The notes under the pieces are model-generated. The model did no database searches and was not told the origin of the DNA. It saw only the letters and a program-made list of their open reading frames with translations. Of a DNA stretch of 64,000 nt, positions 1-9,105 are shown in pieces. Both the position numbers and the translations under genes were made by a program. The stretch is from the NCBI RefSeq assembly GCF_018918285.1, contig NZ_JAHLQF010000002.1, positions 744,001-808,000 on the forward strand. The letters are read 5' to 3'. The DNA is from Clostridium mobile. Lineage in GTDB: Bacteria > Bacillota > Clostridia > Clostridiales > Clostridiaceae. The first letter of the stretch is position 1; each line of letters opens with the position of its first letter.

Positions 1-1
1 A

Positions 2-61
2 TTAAGTTCATTAAAAGGAAGAAAAATATCAGAAATATCAGTATCAGTAGAGGAGGTATGA
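2..61 (+). CDS. C-terminal end of an upstream gene (partial)
   Basis: An open frame runs from the left edge to a TGA at 59-61 and ends in the residues GRKISEISVSVEEV. The stop overlaps the first possible ATG of the next gene, so the two are probably one operon. In many Firmicutes the gene upstream of a DUF1667 protein is an FAD-dependent oxidoreductase of the GlpO/GlpA type, and this could be its tail. That identity is inferred from neighbourhood only; the 19 visible residues do not prove it. Confidence 0.35.
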   Translation, partial: LSSLKGRKISEISVSVEEV

Positions 62-63
62 AA

Positions 64-426
64 ATGAGTAAAAAGAATATGGTTTGCATAGTATGTCCTA
101 TGGGTTGTCGTTTAACTGTGACTACGAATGAAAACGCTCCATTAGGATATGTAGTTGAAGGCAATAAGTGCAAACGAGGAGAAGATTATGGAATAAAGGA
201 ACTTACCAATCCAACTAGAGTTATTACATCCACCGTTAAAATAACAAATGCTCATTTAAGAAGACTTCCAGTGAGAACTGATGGTGCAGTTCCTAAAAAT
301 AAAATTGATGAATGTATGAAGGTAATAAACTCTATCAATGTAAAATCACCAATAAAAGTTGGAGAGATTATTATTCCCAATATATTAGGGACAGGTATTG
401 ATTTAATAGCTACAAGGGATATGTAA
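64..426 (+). CDS. DUF1667 family cysteine-motif protein
   Basis: Small protein of about 120 residues with an N-terminal C-x2-C-P-x-G-C motif (CIVCPMGC), a further cysteine at GNKCKRG, and the conserved NPTRVITSTVKI segment typical of DUF1667. The cysteines suggest a bound metal or Fe-S cluster, by family analogy. In other Firmicutes the family accompanies an FAD oxidoreductase and glycerol kinase, so a redox role beside the upstream gene is inferred. Start 64 is preferred to the ATG at 58, because the AGGAGG at 51-56 lies one base from 58 but seven from 64. Confidence 0.8.
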   Translation: MSKKNMVCIVCPMGCRLTVTTNENAPLGYVVEGNKCKRGEDYGIKELTNPTRVITSTVKITNAHLRRLPVRTDGAVPKNKIDECMKVINSINVKSPIKVGEIIIPNILGTGIDLIATRDM

Positions 427-445
427 AATATAATGCTTCTTATTT

Positions 446-495
446 TAAAGTGAAGAGTAAATGATAAATCCTATCGTTTGCTTTTTCACTTTTTA
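446..495 (+). terminator. Imperfect hairpin terminator after DUF1667 gene
   Basis: AAAGTGAA near 447-454 pairs with TTCACTTT near 484-491. The inner arms AGTAAATGATA and TATCGTTTGCT pair imperfectly, and T-rich sequence follows. It ends the first operon. Confidence 0.6.
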
Positions 496-577
496 TTATT
501 TATTAATGAAAACAACAAATATAAGTACTCTTTTTCACCGCATATCTATATTTAAAGCTTTCTAATACATTTTTTTA

Positions 578-605
578 TTGTTAACATTTATTTAAAGTAT
601 ATAAT
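578..605 (+). promoter_or_regulatory. Probable sigma-A promoter of the ABC exporter
   Basis: TTGTTA at 578-583 and TATAAT at 600-605 are separated by 16 bases, about 70 bases upstream of the ATPase start. The -10 is perfect and the -35 is weak. No operator-like repeat is evident. Confidence 0.45.
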
Positions 606-675
606 ATTGATATTCCTTTGCTATGAACGTAAAATATAAAGAAGATAGTGTAATTAGATAAGGAGAAGATGGATT

Positions 676-1380
676 TTGAACAAATATATTGAATTTAGGG
701 ATGTAAAAAAGGTATATAAAATGGGAGAGGTAAAAATTGAAGCTCTAAGTGGAGTTGACTTCTCTATTGATAAAGGGGAATTTGTTGTTGTTGCAGGAGC
801 TAGTGGTGCCGGTAAGAGTACAATATTAAACATATTAGGGGGAATGGATAAACCTACCAGTGGAAAAGTTATGGTGGATAATAATGAAGTTAATGCCTAT
901 TCTAATAAGGAGCTTATCACCTATAGAAGACACGATATAGGATTTGTATTTCAGTTTTATAATTTAGTACAAAATTTAACTGCCATTGAGAATCTAGAGC
1001 TAGCAACACAGATATGCAAAAATCCATTGGACATTGAAGAAACATTAGAAGCGGTAGGCCTTAGTGAGAGAAAAAAGAATTTTCCTGCTCAGTTATCAGG
1101 AGGAGAACAACAGAGGGTGGCAATAGCTAGAGCTTTAGCAAAGAATCCAAAACTTCTTCTTTGTGATGAGCCTACAGGAGCATTAGATTATAACACGGGA
1201 AAATCCATACTAAAACTTCTTCAGGATACCTGCAGGAAAATGGATATGACTGTGGTTGTAATTACTCACAATTTAGCAATAGCTCCAATGGGAGATAAAG
1301 TGATTAAGGTTAAAAACGGCAAAATTGAAAGTATAACAAAAAATGAAAATCCTACTCCAGTAGAAAGGATTGAGTGGTAG
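676..1380 (+). CDS. ABC exporter ATPase, MacB/LolD type
   Basis: A 234-residue ATPase with Walker A GASGAGKST (about residues 41-49), signature LSGGEQQRVAIARA and Walker B LLLCDEPTGALD. The pattern matches the LolD/MacB/BceA group that energises FtsX-fold permeases. The start is TTG, with an AAGGAG at 660-665; no in-frame ATG is better placed. The permease gene overlaps its 3' end, so the two form a complex at the membrane. The exported substrate cannot be told from sequence. Confidence 0.92.
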   Translation: MNKYIEFRDVKKVYKMGEVKIEALSGVDFSIDKGEFVVVAGASGAGKSTILNILGGMDKPTSGKVMVDNNEVNAYSNKELITYRRHDIGFVFQFYNLVQNLTAIENLELATQICKNPLDIEETLEAVGLSERKKNFPAQLSGGEQQRVAIARALAKNPKLLLCDEPTGALDYNTGKSILKLLQDTCRKMDMTVVVITHNLAIAPMGDKVIKVKNGKIESITKNENPTPVERIEW

Positions 1381-4300
1381 TGCGGATAAATTCTTTAACA
1401 AAAGATACCATAAGAGATATTAAAAAATCTCTAGGAAGATTTACATCTATTTTAGCAATTGTAGCTTTAGGAGTAGCATTTTTTTCAGGACTAAAGATAG
1501 CCCCAGAGGATATGAAAATAACTGCAGACAAATATTATGATGATTATAATTTAATGGATGTTAGAGTTTTATCTACCCTTGGTTTAACTGAGGGGGATGT
1601 GGACGAAATAAGAAAAATTTCAGGGGTAAAGGGAGTTTTTGGAGCTTACAGTATGGATGTACTTACCCAACATGATGCTAAGGAAGTTGTATTAAAGGTA
1701 CATGGTCTGCCTTTAGATAAATTAAACGATAATGACGAAGATTATATAAATAGAGTAAATTTAGTAGAAGGAAGATTGCCAGAAAAGTCTGAAGAGTGTG
1801 TAATAGAAAAAGGAAAAAATGATGCTATAGATGTCCCAGTAGGTTCTAGCATAAAGTTATATTCTGGTACAGATGATCCATTAAGTGATAGTCTTAAAGA
1901 AACAGAATATAAAGTTGTTGGAAAAGTGCAAACTCCATACTATTTATCCTTTGAAAAAGGTAGTAGTTCTATTGGTAATGGACAAATAAGAAATTTTATT
2001 ATGGTTCCACAGGAAGATTTTAAGATACCTGCCTACACGGAGATTTTTGCTACTGTAGAGGGAGCTAAGGAAATAAACTCCTATAAGGATAGTTATTTTG
2101 ATGTGGTGAGTAGAGTTACAGAAGAGGTGGAAAATCTAGCTGAATCTAGAGAAGAAATTAGATATGAAGAGGTTTTAAAAGAAGGTAGAGAGGGCTTAGA
2201 AAAGGGTAAAGAAGAGTACACAAAGGAAAAAAAAGAGGCTGAAGAAAAGCTAGATAAGGCATTAAAAGAAATAGAAGATTCTAAAATAAAAATAAATAAT
2301 TCAGAAAAAGATTTACTTCAGCAGGAAAGAACATTTAATACTTCTATAAAGGAAGCGGAAGATAAAATAGCTAAGGGAGAAAAGGATTTATTAAAAGGTG
2401 AAGAGGAATTAAAAAGAAACCTTAAAACTTTTAACGAGAAGAAAGTCTTAGCAGAAGAAGGTTTTAAAAAGGCAGAAGAAGAATTGGCCAAGGGACAACA
2501 GTCACTGTCTTTATTAGAAGGTAAAGTAGCTGAACTGGAAAATGCTCTTAGAAATCAAGAATTGGCAGAGGAAGAAAGAAAAAAATTACAAGTAGAGTTA
2601 CAAACAACCAAGGGAATGCTACAAGGTACTAAGGATGAATTAGAAAAGGGAAAAAAGGAATTAGAAGAAAAGAAAGCCGGGTTAGCCAAAGGAGAAGAGG
2701 AACTGAATAAATCAAAAGCTCTTCTAATATCCTCAAGGAATAAATTAGAGAAAGAAAAGTCAAACCTTCAGGAAGGAAAAAACAAGGCTCTTGTTGGATT
2801 TAAAGAGGGAAGAGATAAGATAGAAAGTGGAAAGAAGGACTTGTTAAAGGGTGAAGAAGAGTATAAAAGCTCAAAAGAAAAAGCTGAGAAAGAGCTATCT
2901 AAGGCTAAAGATAAAATTGATGAAGGGGAAAAGAACTTAGAAAAAATTGAAAAACCTCAGTGGTATGTATTAGATAGAAAAAGCCATTATTCTTATATGG
3001 ATTATGGTGGTTCCGCAGATAGAATTGATGCTTTAGCAAAGGTCTTTCCAGTGTTTTTTGCTCTAGTGGCAGCATTAGTATGTCTTACTACTATGACAAG
3101 AATGGTAGATGAGCAAAGGGTAAATATTGGAACATTAAAAGCTCTAGGATATAAAAAGGGAGCAATAGCTTCAAAATATATAGCTTATGCCTTAGTTGCT
3201 AGTACCTTAGGATGTATAATAGGCTTAGCTATAGGGTTTACTATATTCCCCATAGTGGTATTCAATGCCTATGGAATAATGTATGTGTTACCACCGGTAA
3301 TTACAAGCTTTAATATTCCTTTAGCGGTGACAATATCCTTAGCAGCTATAGCAGTAACTACATTATCAGCCTTTTTTGCATGTTATAAGGAATTAGTAGA
3401 AACTCCATCAGTATTAATGCGACCGAGAGCTCCAAAGGAAGGAAAGAGAATTCTTCTTGAGAGAATACCTTTTATTTGGAATAAGCTAAATTTTAGCGCT
3501 AAGGTTACAACTAGAAATATTTTTAGATACAAAAAAAGATTCTTGATGACTGTATTTGGAATAGCTGGTTGCACAGCATTAATTGTGGCGGGTTTTGGAA
3601 TAAAAGATTCTATTAGAACCATTGTGGATAAACAATTTGGAGTGATATTTACCTATGATATGACTGTGAATTTAGAAAATAAGGCTAGTCAAAAAGAAAA
3701 AGAGGAAGCTATAGAATATATTTCAAAGGATAATAGAATATCCAGCTATGGATTAACCAGTCGTGAAAATGGAAGTCTTTCTTTAAATAAACAAGAAAAG
3801 AAAATTGCAATAGTAGCTCCAAAGGATGTAATAAGTATAGAAAATTTTATACATCTACAAGGGCGTAAAGATGAAAAGCATATTCCAATCCCAGCTAAGG
3901 GAGTTGTTATTACAGAGAAAGTAGCAAATGATATAGGAGTAAAGGTTGGGGATGAAATAAATCTAATAAATAGTGAAGATAAGAAAGCTAAAGTTAAGGT
4001 AACTGGAATTGCTGAAAACTATCTTTCCAACTATGCATATATATCTCCGGATTACTATGAAGAAATCTTTAGGAAGCCTGTAGAAATTAATGAAGTAATA
4101 GCTTCTTTAAAAGATACCTCTAAGGAATTTGAAGATAATCTATCTAGAGATTTAATAGAAAAAGAGGGAATATCTAATGCAAGTTTTAATACTGCAATCA
4201 AAGAGAACTTTGAAGATACTATAAGAAGTTTAAATTATGTAGTACTTATTATGATTATTTCCGCTGGAGCTTTAGCTTTTGTAGTTTTATATAATCTAAC

Positions 4301-4631
4301 TAATGTTAACATCAGTGAAAGAATAAGAGAAATTGCAACAATAAAAGTTCTTGGTTTCTATGATAATGAGGTATCAGCGTATATTTATAAAGAAAACACA
4401 ATTCTTACTCTTATAGGGATTGCCTTTGGATTGATCATGGGAGTGTTTCTTCATAAATTTATAATGATTACAGTTGAAATGGAAAACATGATGTTTGGAC
4501 GTTCACTAGATGTAAAGAGCTTTGTAATTTCAGTAATATTAACCCTTGCATTTGCAGTTTTAGTTAACATTGCAATGTATTATAAGCTTAAAAATATTGA
4601 AATGGTTGAATCTCTTAAGTCGGTGGATTAG
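1374..4631 (+). CDS. FtsX-type ABC permease with long coiled coil
   Basis: A permease of about 1085 residues. A first membrane helix (about 23-43) is followed by an extracytoplasmic domain. A highly charged Lys/Glu coiled coil spans roughly residues 255-525. A first FtsX domain with three helices lies at about 556-700, another helix at 722-743, a second extracytoplasmic domain follows, and a final FtsX domain begins near 955. The layout follows the two-FtsX MacB-like permeases, but with an unusually long coiled-coil insert. Start is GTG 1374 or GTG 1380, both overlapping the ATPase stop. It works with the ATPase at 676; export of a lipid, peptide or drug is possible but undetermined. Confidence 0.88.
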   Translation: MVVRINSLTKDTIRDIKKSLGRFTSILAIVALGVAFFSGLKIAPEDMKITADKYYDDYNLMDVRVLSTLGLTEGDVDEIRKISGVKGVFGAYSMDVLTQHDAKEVVLKVHGLPLDKLNDNDEDYINRVNLVEGRLPEKSEECVIEKGKNDAIDVPVGSSIKLYSGTDDPLSDSLKETEYKVVGKVQTPYYLSFEKGSSSIGNGQIRNFIMVPQEDFKIPAYTEIFATVEGAKEINSYKDSYFDVVSRVTEEVENLAESREEIRYEEVLKEGREGLEKGKEEYTKEKKEAEEKLDKALKEIEDSKIKINNSEKDLLQQERTFNTSIKEAEDKIAKGEKDLLKGEEELKRNLKTFNEKKVLAEEGFKKAEEELAKGQQSLSLLEGKVAELENALRNQELAEEERKKLQVELQTTKGMLQGTKDELEKGKKELEEKKAGLAKGEEELNKSKALLISSRNKLEKEKSNLQEGKNKALVGFKEGRDKIESGKKDLLKGEEEYKSSKEKAEKELSKAKDKIDEGEKNLEKIEKPQWYVLDRKSHYSYMDYGGSADRIDALAKVFPVFFALVAALVCLTTMTRMVDEQRVNIGTLKALGYKKGAIASKYIAYALVASTLGCIIGLAIGFTIFPIVVFNAYGIMYVLPPVITSFNIPLAVTISLAAIAVTTLSAFFACYKELVETPSVLMRPRAPKEGKRILLERIPFIWNKLNFSAKVTTRNIFRYKKRFLMTVFGIAGCTALIVAGFGIKDSIRTIVDKQFGVIFTYDMTVNLENKASQKEKEEAIEYISKDNRISSYGLTSRENGSLSLNKQEKKIAIVAPKDVISIENFIHLQGRKDEKHIPIPAKGVVITEKVANDIGVKVGDEINLINSEDKKAKVKVTGIAENYLSNYAYISPDYYEEIFRKPVEINEVIASLKDTSKEFEDNLSRDLIEKEGISNASFNTAIKENFEDTIRSLNYVVLIMIISAGALAFVVLYNLTNVNISERIREIATIKVLGFYDNEVSAYIYKENTILTLIGIAFGLIMGVFLHKFIMITVEMENMMFGRSLDVKSFVISVILTLAFAVLVNIAMYYKLKNIEMVESLKSVD

Positions 4632-4697
4632 GGTCTCTAGGTATCACTAAAAAATCAGAGAAAATGTTTGGAAATCAATAAGAAACATAAGTAATTT

Positions 4698-4733
4698 AAT
4701 TGGACAGGTGTAATATACCTGTCCAATTTTTAT
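4698..4733 (+). terminator. Strong hairpin terminator
   Basis: A 12-base stem AATTGGACAGGT / ACCTGTCCAATT (4698-4709 and 4717-4728) with a seven-base loop is followed by T residues. It ends the ABC exporter operon and lies between convergent genes. Confidence 0.9.
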
Positions 4734-4755
4734 CATATAGTTACTTATATACTTA

Positions 4756-5565
4756 TTACTTAAATTTAAAAGTTTGAGTGTAGGGAGGTGGCATTAAACT
4801 GACATCTTTAGGAGCACTATAAACTTTATCTATGATAGTACCATAACTATCTTTATCATTTTTAATTGCATCTAGAACCCTATTAGCTACATCTAATCCT
4901 AAGTTATACCCTTCAGATAGATCAAGGGGATAATGCACCCCAGCATAAAGTCTAGAGATACTGCATTCCTTAGCCAGTTCAATTAATCTTTCTTTTTCTG
5001 CGGGGAAAAAATGAGATAATATCCCTGCGAAACATCCAGCACTAACGGCATGGCCAGCAGGATAACTTGGATGCTCAGGAGTTTTTAAATATGGAGTAAA
5101 ACAAGGGTCATATTGAACAGGTCTTGGAATTTGGAAAGCATACTTATAATACCAACATATAACCATAGCATCATTAGTAGCATTAGAAACAATGCTATAA
5201 AGTCTTGAAGCAGACACGGCTGGAACACCATAGGCATTAATGAGGGTTTGAAGAATTGGTATAAGTTGATTTTGAGGTACTCCAGCTCCCCAATAGCTAG
5301 CAATAGTTTTTTCAGCATCTGTTAGATTGTAAGAGATATCAATTACTTTACTTAACTCACTATGAGAAAAGTCCATTGAAATATCAGGGATCTTTATATT
5401 AAAAGCAATATCATTGCCATTTAAATCTGTAAATCCACCATTAGGAGATCTTTTAAAATAATATAAAGGCCAACTGCCCCCTGAAGGGGTTTCTCCTAAA
5501 GAAGTAAACTCATTTTGGGGGTAAGAAATCTTGTCCCATCTATTTTCTGTATTGCAGTGACACAT
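4756..5565 (-). CDS. PAP2 / vanadium haloperoxidase-like phosphatase
   Basis: A 269-residue protein with the acid phosphatase/vanadium haloperoxidase signature in order: K-x6-R-P (Lys141-Pro149), PAGH (169-172, where PSGH is usual) and SR-x5-H-x3-D (204-215). These residues bind phosphate or vanadate. No signal peptide is evident; the N-terminus starts MCHCNTENRW. Bacterial relatives of this length are annotated as PAP2 phosphatases or haloperoxidases, and sequence alone does not decide which. The gene has its own AGGAGG-type site and is monocistronic, convergent with the ABC exporter. The Ser to Ala change in the PSGH loop may affect phosphate or oxoanion binding. Confidence 0.82.
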   Translation of the reverse strand: MCHCNTENRWDKISYPQNEFTSLGETPSGGSWPLYYFKRSPNGGFTDLNGNDIAFNIKIPDISMDFSHSELSKVIDISYNLTDAEKTIASYWGAGVPQNQLIPILQTLINAYGVPAVSASRLYSIVSNATNDAMVICWYYKYAFQIPRPVQYDPCFTPYLKTPEHPSYPAGHAVSAGCFAGILSHFFPAEKERLIELAKECSISRLYAGVHYPLDLSEGYNLGLDVANRVLDAIKNDKDSYGTIIDKVYSAPKDVSLMPPPYTQTFKFK

Positions 5566-5775
5566 AAAATTTTCCTCCTAAATATTAAGAATTTAAAAAG
5601 AGTAACTACCCTTATTTATATAGTATGTGGTAGGATTTGAACAGTTTCATGGTCTAATAATTATTTTATATATAATAGTTTGTTTTGGTAGTTATATTTA
5701 GAATTACGGCGAATAAAGTTATAGTAATGTAATTTTGTAGAGAGTTTCATGAGTATTATATGAGGGGTGTATTAT

Positions 5776-7785
5776 ATGGGATGGTCCAAATACACTGAGG
5801 ACAATATCGAGATGCAATTAGAGAGATTGGAAAGGTTAGAGAAACCTAAGGAAAGAGAAAAATCACATAATCAATCCCATGGTGGTAATAAAAACAATAA
5901 TAAGATTAATTTAGGGGAGAAAAACTATTTAATATTTCAATTATGTAAAGAGGATAAAGAGGGTACGGAATCTGCATTGGACAATATTTTAAAGGGAATT
6001 ACTACAGAAGAATTGAGAGAAGACTTTAAAGAAGGAATAATAAAATTATATGAGAGCGATTATTTATTATGTCACTATTTGGTTAACAATAGTGTGGAAT
6101 TTAAAGAAGAAAAAAACATAGTAACTAAGGAAGAAAAAGAAGTAGCAGCTCTATATGAAACTATTATATATCCCTTGCAAATGAATATAAAAAATACTTT
6201 GGCTGATGACTTTAAAAACTTAGAGGATGAAATAAGCTTAAAAGATATAGAAAAAATAATATTAAAGTATGCATTGCCATATAAGGGGTTTATAGAAGAA
6301 GAATTTATATTTTATTGTAGTAAGTTACTAGAGAATATGCAGCACATGGAAAAATATATGCTAATTAAAATTATTTTTAAAAATAACTTTCTAAGCTATA
6401 AAAAAGAAAGTATTGAAACTTGCTTAAACATATTAGAAAAAAACTCCAATCTTTTAGACAATGAACATATATATACATTAATAGATTGGTCAAAAAATTT
6501 AGATAGGAATATTAAAGTAAGAATTATAAAAATCCTATGTGAAGAAATAAAAAGAACGGATGAATATAAGGCTATAATGGAAGAAAATTATTATAAAAGA
6601 CTTAATAATATGGTGGCAATACTATCAATAAATTACTTGCCACTTGAAAAAGGCATAAATTACGCAAAAGTCATTAGTGGTAGAATAGAGGAGGTTGAGT
6701 TTAAAGAGGAACTAAAATTTTTAGTTAAGGAAGAATTGGTTGGAAGAAAATTATATGTTTTAATGAACTTATTCAAAGTAAAAAACAAAGAAGAAAGAAA
6801 GCTAGTTAAAAAGATAAATGCTGAAAATATCTTATTAGTAAGAAAGCATTTCCCAGATGTATATAAAAGTATGGTTATGAAAAAAATTAGAAAAGCTGAA
6901 AAAGATAAGAATTTACCTCAGCTAATAGTATTGCTTAATAATAATGCAGGGGCAGAATTTTATGATGAGCTATTCCATAAGGTATATAAAAGCATACCTA
7001 AAAGAAGTGAAAGTTTAATATCATTTTTAAAAAGTGGCAATATTCAAGGGGAAAAGAGAAATGAAATCAATAGAGAAATCTATAGCTTAATAAGAAAAGA
7101 AAACTTTAAGAAGGTAGATACTGAAATTATTGATTTTTTTATAAGAGAAGAGCTAGATAGTTTTGAATTATTTGTAAGAGTTGATGATGAGCTAAAGAAA
7201 TATCTTTTAAATAGTTGGTGTAAAACAAATAAAAAATATAAAGTAAAAGAAATCATTTTGGTTTTATTGAAGAAATATACTTCTTATGAGGAGCAGATTA
7301 CAATATATAATAATTATTATATTGAATATGAAGTAGATGATAAAGAAATATTTAATATAATAAGTAATAGGGTTTATCAATATGTGGTAGATTTAATTTT
7401 GGGAAAAAAGCTATTAGAGGGAAAGGACATAGATGAAAGAGATATAGAAGAAATATCAAATTTATTTATGGAGTTTAATTTAACAGAAAGATTTATTTAT
7501 GACAAATGGCTATTTGCCAATACAGAGAAGAACATAAAAAGAAGCATATTAAAAAGTATACTATCCTTTAAGAAACCTATGGATATTTATGATGAACTAA
7601 AAAGCTTTCTTTATGGACTGTATATAGAAAATAATGTTGAAGAATTGGAAGAAAATATAGATTTCATAGTGGAGGCATTAGAGGAGAAGAGTGAATTATA
7701 TCATACTTTTAAGGAGGTTTTGGAAGAACAAGATACCATAGTGAATAAAACAATAACTATGCTAGAAGAAAAGCTGAATCTGTAA
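5776..7785 (+). CDS. Large helical protein of unknown function
   Basis: I do not recognise this 669-residue protein. It begins MGWSKYTEDNIEMQLERLERLEK, has a short Ser/Asn/Lys/Gly-rich linker at about residues 30-50, and then is almost all Leu/Ile/Lys/Glu-rich helical sequence with no membrane segment or signal peptide. This suggests a soluble, perhaps HEAT- or TPR-like, scaffold. ATG 5776 is chosen over GTG 5767 because GAGGGGTG at 5763-5769 is then correctly spaced. It stands alone between two hairpins. Coding use matches the neighbours. Confidence 0.7.
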   Translation: MGWSKYTEDNIEMQLERLERLEKPKEREKSHNQSHGGNKNNNKINLGEKNYLIFQLCKEDKEGTESALDNILKGITTEELREDFKEGIIKLYESDYLLCHYLVNNSVEFKEEKNIVTKEEKEVAALYETIIYPLQMNIKNTLADDFKNLEDEISLKDIEKIILKYALPYKGFIEEEFIFYCSKLLENMQHMEKYMLIKIIFKNNFLSYKKESIETCLNILEKNSNLLDNEHIYTLIDWSKNLDRNIKVRIIKILCEEIKRTDEYKAIMEENYYKRLNNMVAILSINYLPLEKGINYAKVISGRIEEVEFKEELKFLVKEELVGRKLYVLMNLFKVKNKEERKLVKKINAENILLVRKHFPDVYKSMVMKKIRKAEKDKNLPQLIVLLNNNAGAEFYDELFHKVYKSIPKRSESLISFLKSGNIQGEKRNEINREIYSLIRKENFKKVDTEIIDFFIREELDSFELFVRVDDELKKYLLNSWCKTNKKYKVKEIILVLLKKYTSYEEQITIYNNYYIEYEVDDKEIFNIISNRVYQYVVDLILGKKLLEGKDIDERDIEEISNLFMEFNLTERFIYDKWLFANTEKNIKRSILKSILSFKKPMDIYDELKSFLYGLYIENNVEELEENIDFIVEALEEKSELYHTFKEVLEEQDTIVNKTITMLEEKLNL

Positions 7786-7795
7786 AGCTATTTTT

Positions 7796-7846
7796 AGGTT
7801 CAGGTGGAGTTTGATTATAAAAAACACTCTCTCCATCTGAACCTTA
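7796..7846 (+). terminator. Hairpin after the helical orphan
   Basis: AGGTTCAGGTGGAG (7796-7809) pairs with CTCCATCTGAACCT (7831-7844). The stem is strong, but the following T-run is poor (TAATATATTT), so termination may be partial. Confidence 0.6.
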
Positions 7847-7977
7847 ATATATTTAATAAAAATGATATATTTAAGTAGTTTATGGGAAACATTTAAGCTA
7901 TGGAAATAAATTGTATCACTTTATATAAATATATAATATCTTGTATAGTAGAAAGTATATGTGAAGGGAATAAATTA

Positions 7978-8475
7978 ATGAGAAAAAAAGGTCTAAAAGA
8001 TATATATTTTGATGTAGAGCATCACAAATATTGTATAGAAGATAATTCTTATGAAGAAAGTGAACTGAAGCTACCTCAATCCAAACTTGGTATAGCTTCA
8101 TTTGCTTTTGCATTAGTAGGTATTGTCCTTTTTGTTATATCTATTATTCTTTTAGTTAAAACCAATAATCAAGGAGCATATCAAGAAATTACCTCTTCAG
8201 AAATTATGGGAACTATTTTATTATTAATAAGTGGCATATTAAGTTTTGTAGGTATAGGACTAGGTATTGCAGGAATGGTAACTAAAAATAGAAAAAAGAT
8301 TTTTCCTGCCATAGGGATTATAATAAATTTATTGATAGCATTATATTTCATTGCCATAATAATAGCTGCAATTTCAAGTTTAGAAGAAGAACAATATGAA
8401 TATAAATCAATACAGGTTAATTCTAATAAGTGCGTATATTCTATGACCAATAAATATAGTCACAAAAATATATAA
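7978..8475 (+). CDS. Small multi-pass membrane protein, DUF4190-like
   Basis: About 165 residues: a polar N-terminus ending ESELKLPQSKLGIASF, then three hydrophobic segments (ASFAFALVGIVLFVISIILL, IMGTILLLISGILSFVGIGL and IGIIINLLIALYFIAIIIAA) separated by short loops with Gly-rich turns. This pattern resembles DUF4190. Start 7978 is chosen over the ATG at 7900 because GAAGGGAA precedes it at good distance, whereas the extra 26 residues have no ribosome site. Function is unknown. It is monocistronic. Confidence 0.6.
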   Translation: MRKKGLKDIYFDVEHHKYCIEDNSYEESELKLPQSKLGIASFAFALVGIVLFVISIILLVKTNNQGAYQEITSSEIMGTILLLISGILSFVGIGLGIAGMVTKNRKKIFPAIGIIINLLIALYFIAIIIAAISSLEEEQYEYKSIQVNSNKCVYSMTNKYSHKNI

Positions 8476-8536
8476 TATTAAATTTTAATAAAATGAAATA
8501 ATAAGCAGACTATATTTTGTTATAAAATATTTATAT

Positions 8537-8574
8537 AGCTTTAGGTGAAGTTGATATACCACCTAGAGCTTTTG
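8537..8574 (+). terminator. Hairpin terminator
   Basis: AGCTTTAGGTG (8537-8547) pairs with CACCTAGAGCT near 8560-8570, followed by TTTTGTTATT. It separates the membrane protein gene from the ArsR promoter. Confidence 0.7.
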
Positions 8575-8615
8575 TTATTATATGTAACATTTTTAAAGTA
8601 TATATCTTAAATTAA

Positions 8616-8669
8616 TTGACAAATCTAATTAAGAGGTATATTATTTAATTAAGTAATTACTTAATTAAA
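8616..8669 (+). promoter_or_regulatory. Promoter with perfect palindromic ArsR operator
   Basis: TTGACA (8616-8621), 17 bases, TATTAT (8639-8644) form a good sigma-A promoter. A perfect 26-base palindrome, with halves TTTAATTAAGTAA and TTACTTAATTAAA, follows at 8644-8669 and touches the -10 and start point. Binding of the ArsR protein encoded just downstream would block transcription, giving autoregulation. The operator role is inferred from position and symmetry. Confidence 0.75.
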
Positions 8670-8685
8670 ATTTAGGAGAATGAAA

Positions 8686-9051
8686 ATGGATTATGTAGTG
8701 CAGATATTCAAAGCATTAGGAGATGAAACTAGATTAAAAATATTAATTATACTTTCAAGAAGAAAAATTTGTGCTAAAGGAATTGCTAAACACTTAAATA
8801 TATCTGAAGCAGCAGTTTCCCAACATTTAAAGATTCTTAGAGAGTCTGGAATCATAACAGGTGAGAAGGTTGGATATTATGTACACTACAAATTACAAGA
8901 AGTAGTTCTTGAAGAAGTAGTAGATTTTATTAATAAGATTAATAGTAGTCATGACTTAGTTGATTGCAAATTAGGTGTAAATATACCTAACGATTGCAGA
9001 GTAGATTGCAAGGTCAACAAGATTAAATGTTGCCAAAGATCTTTAAAGTAA
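8686..9051 (+). CDS. ArsR/SmtB family transcriptional repressor, Cys-rich tail
   Basis: A 121-residue winged helix protein: LGDETRLKILIILSRRKICAKGIA and the recognition helix ISEAAVSQHLKILRESG are textbook ArsR. The C-terminal 40 residues hold several cysteines (DCKL, DCRVDCK, KCC), which could bind thiophilic metal, Fe-S or sulfur species; the canonical ELCVCDL site is absent. ATG 8686 is preferred to 8680 because AGGAG (8674-8678) sits one base from the latter. It is likely autoregulated through the palindrome at 8644-8669 and cotranscribed with the NifX-like gene. Confidence 0.88.
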   Translation: MDYVVQIFKALGDETRLKILIILSRRKICAKGIAKHLNISEAAVSQHLKILRESGIITGEKVGYYVHYKLQEVVLEEVVDFINKINSSHDLVDCKLGVNIPNDCRVDCKVNKIKCCQRSLK

Positions 9052-9058
9052 ATTAAAT

Positions 9059-9080
9059 CACTGTAGAGTAAGTTACAGTG
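9059..9080 (+). other. Intercistronic hairpin
   Basis: CACTGTA (9059-9065) pairs with TACAGTG (9074-9080) between the ArsR gene and the NifX-like gene. No T-run follows, so it is more likely an mRNA processing or stability element than a terminator. Confidence 0.4.
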
Positions 9081-9105
9081 GATATTTGTGAAAGGAGAAC
9101 ATAAT

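Noticed and set aside
3383-3622. Minus-strand ORF of 79 codons inside the FtsX permease gene
   Set aside because: It lies wholly within a clearly real gene, has no ribosome site and its residues match the antisense of conserved coding sequence. Many similar shadow frames elsewhere were dropped for the same reason.
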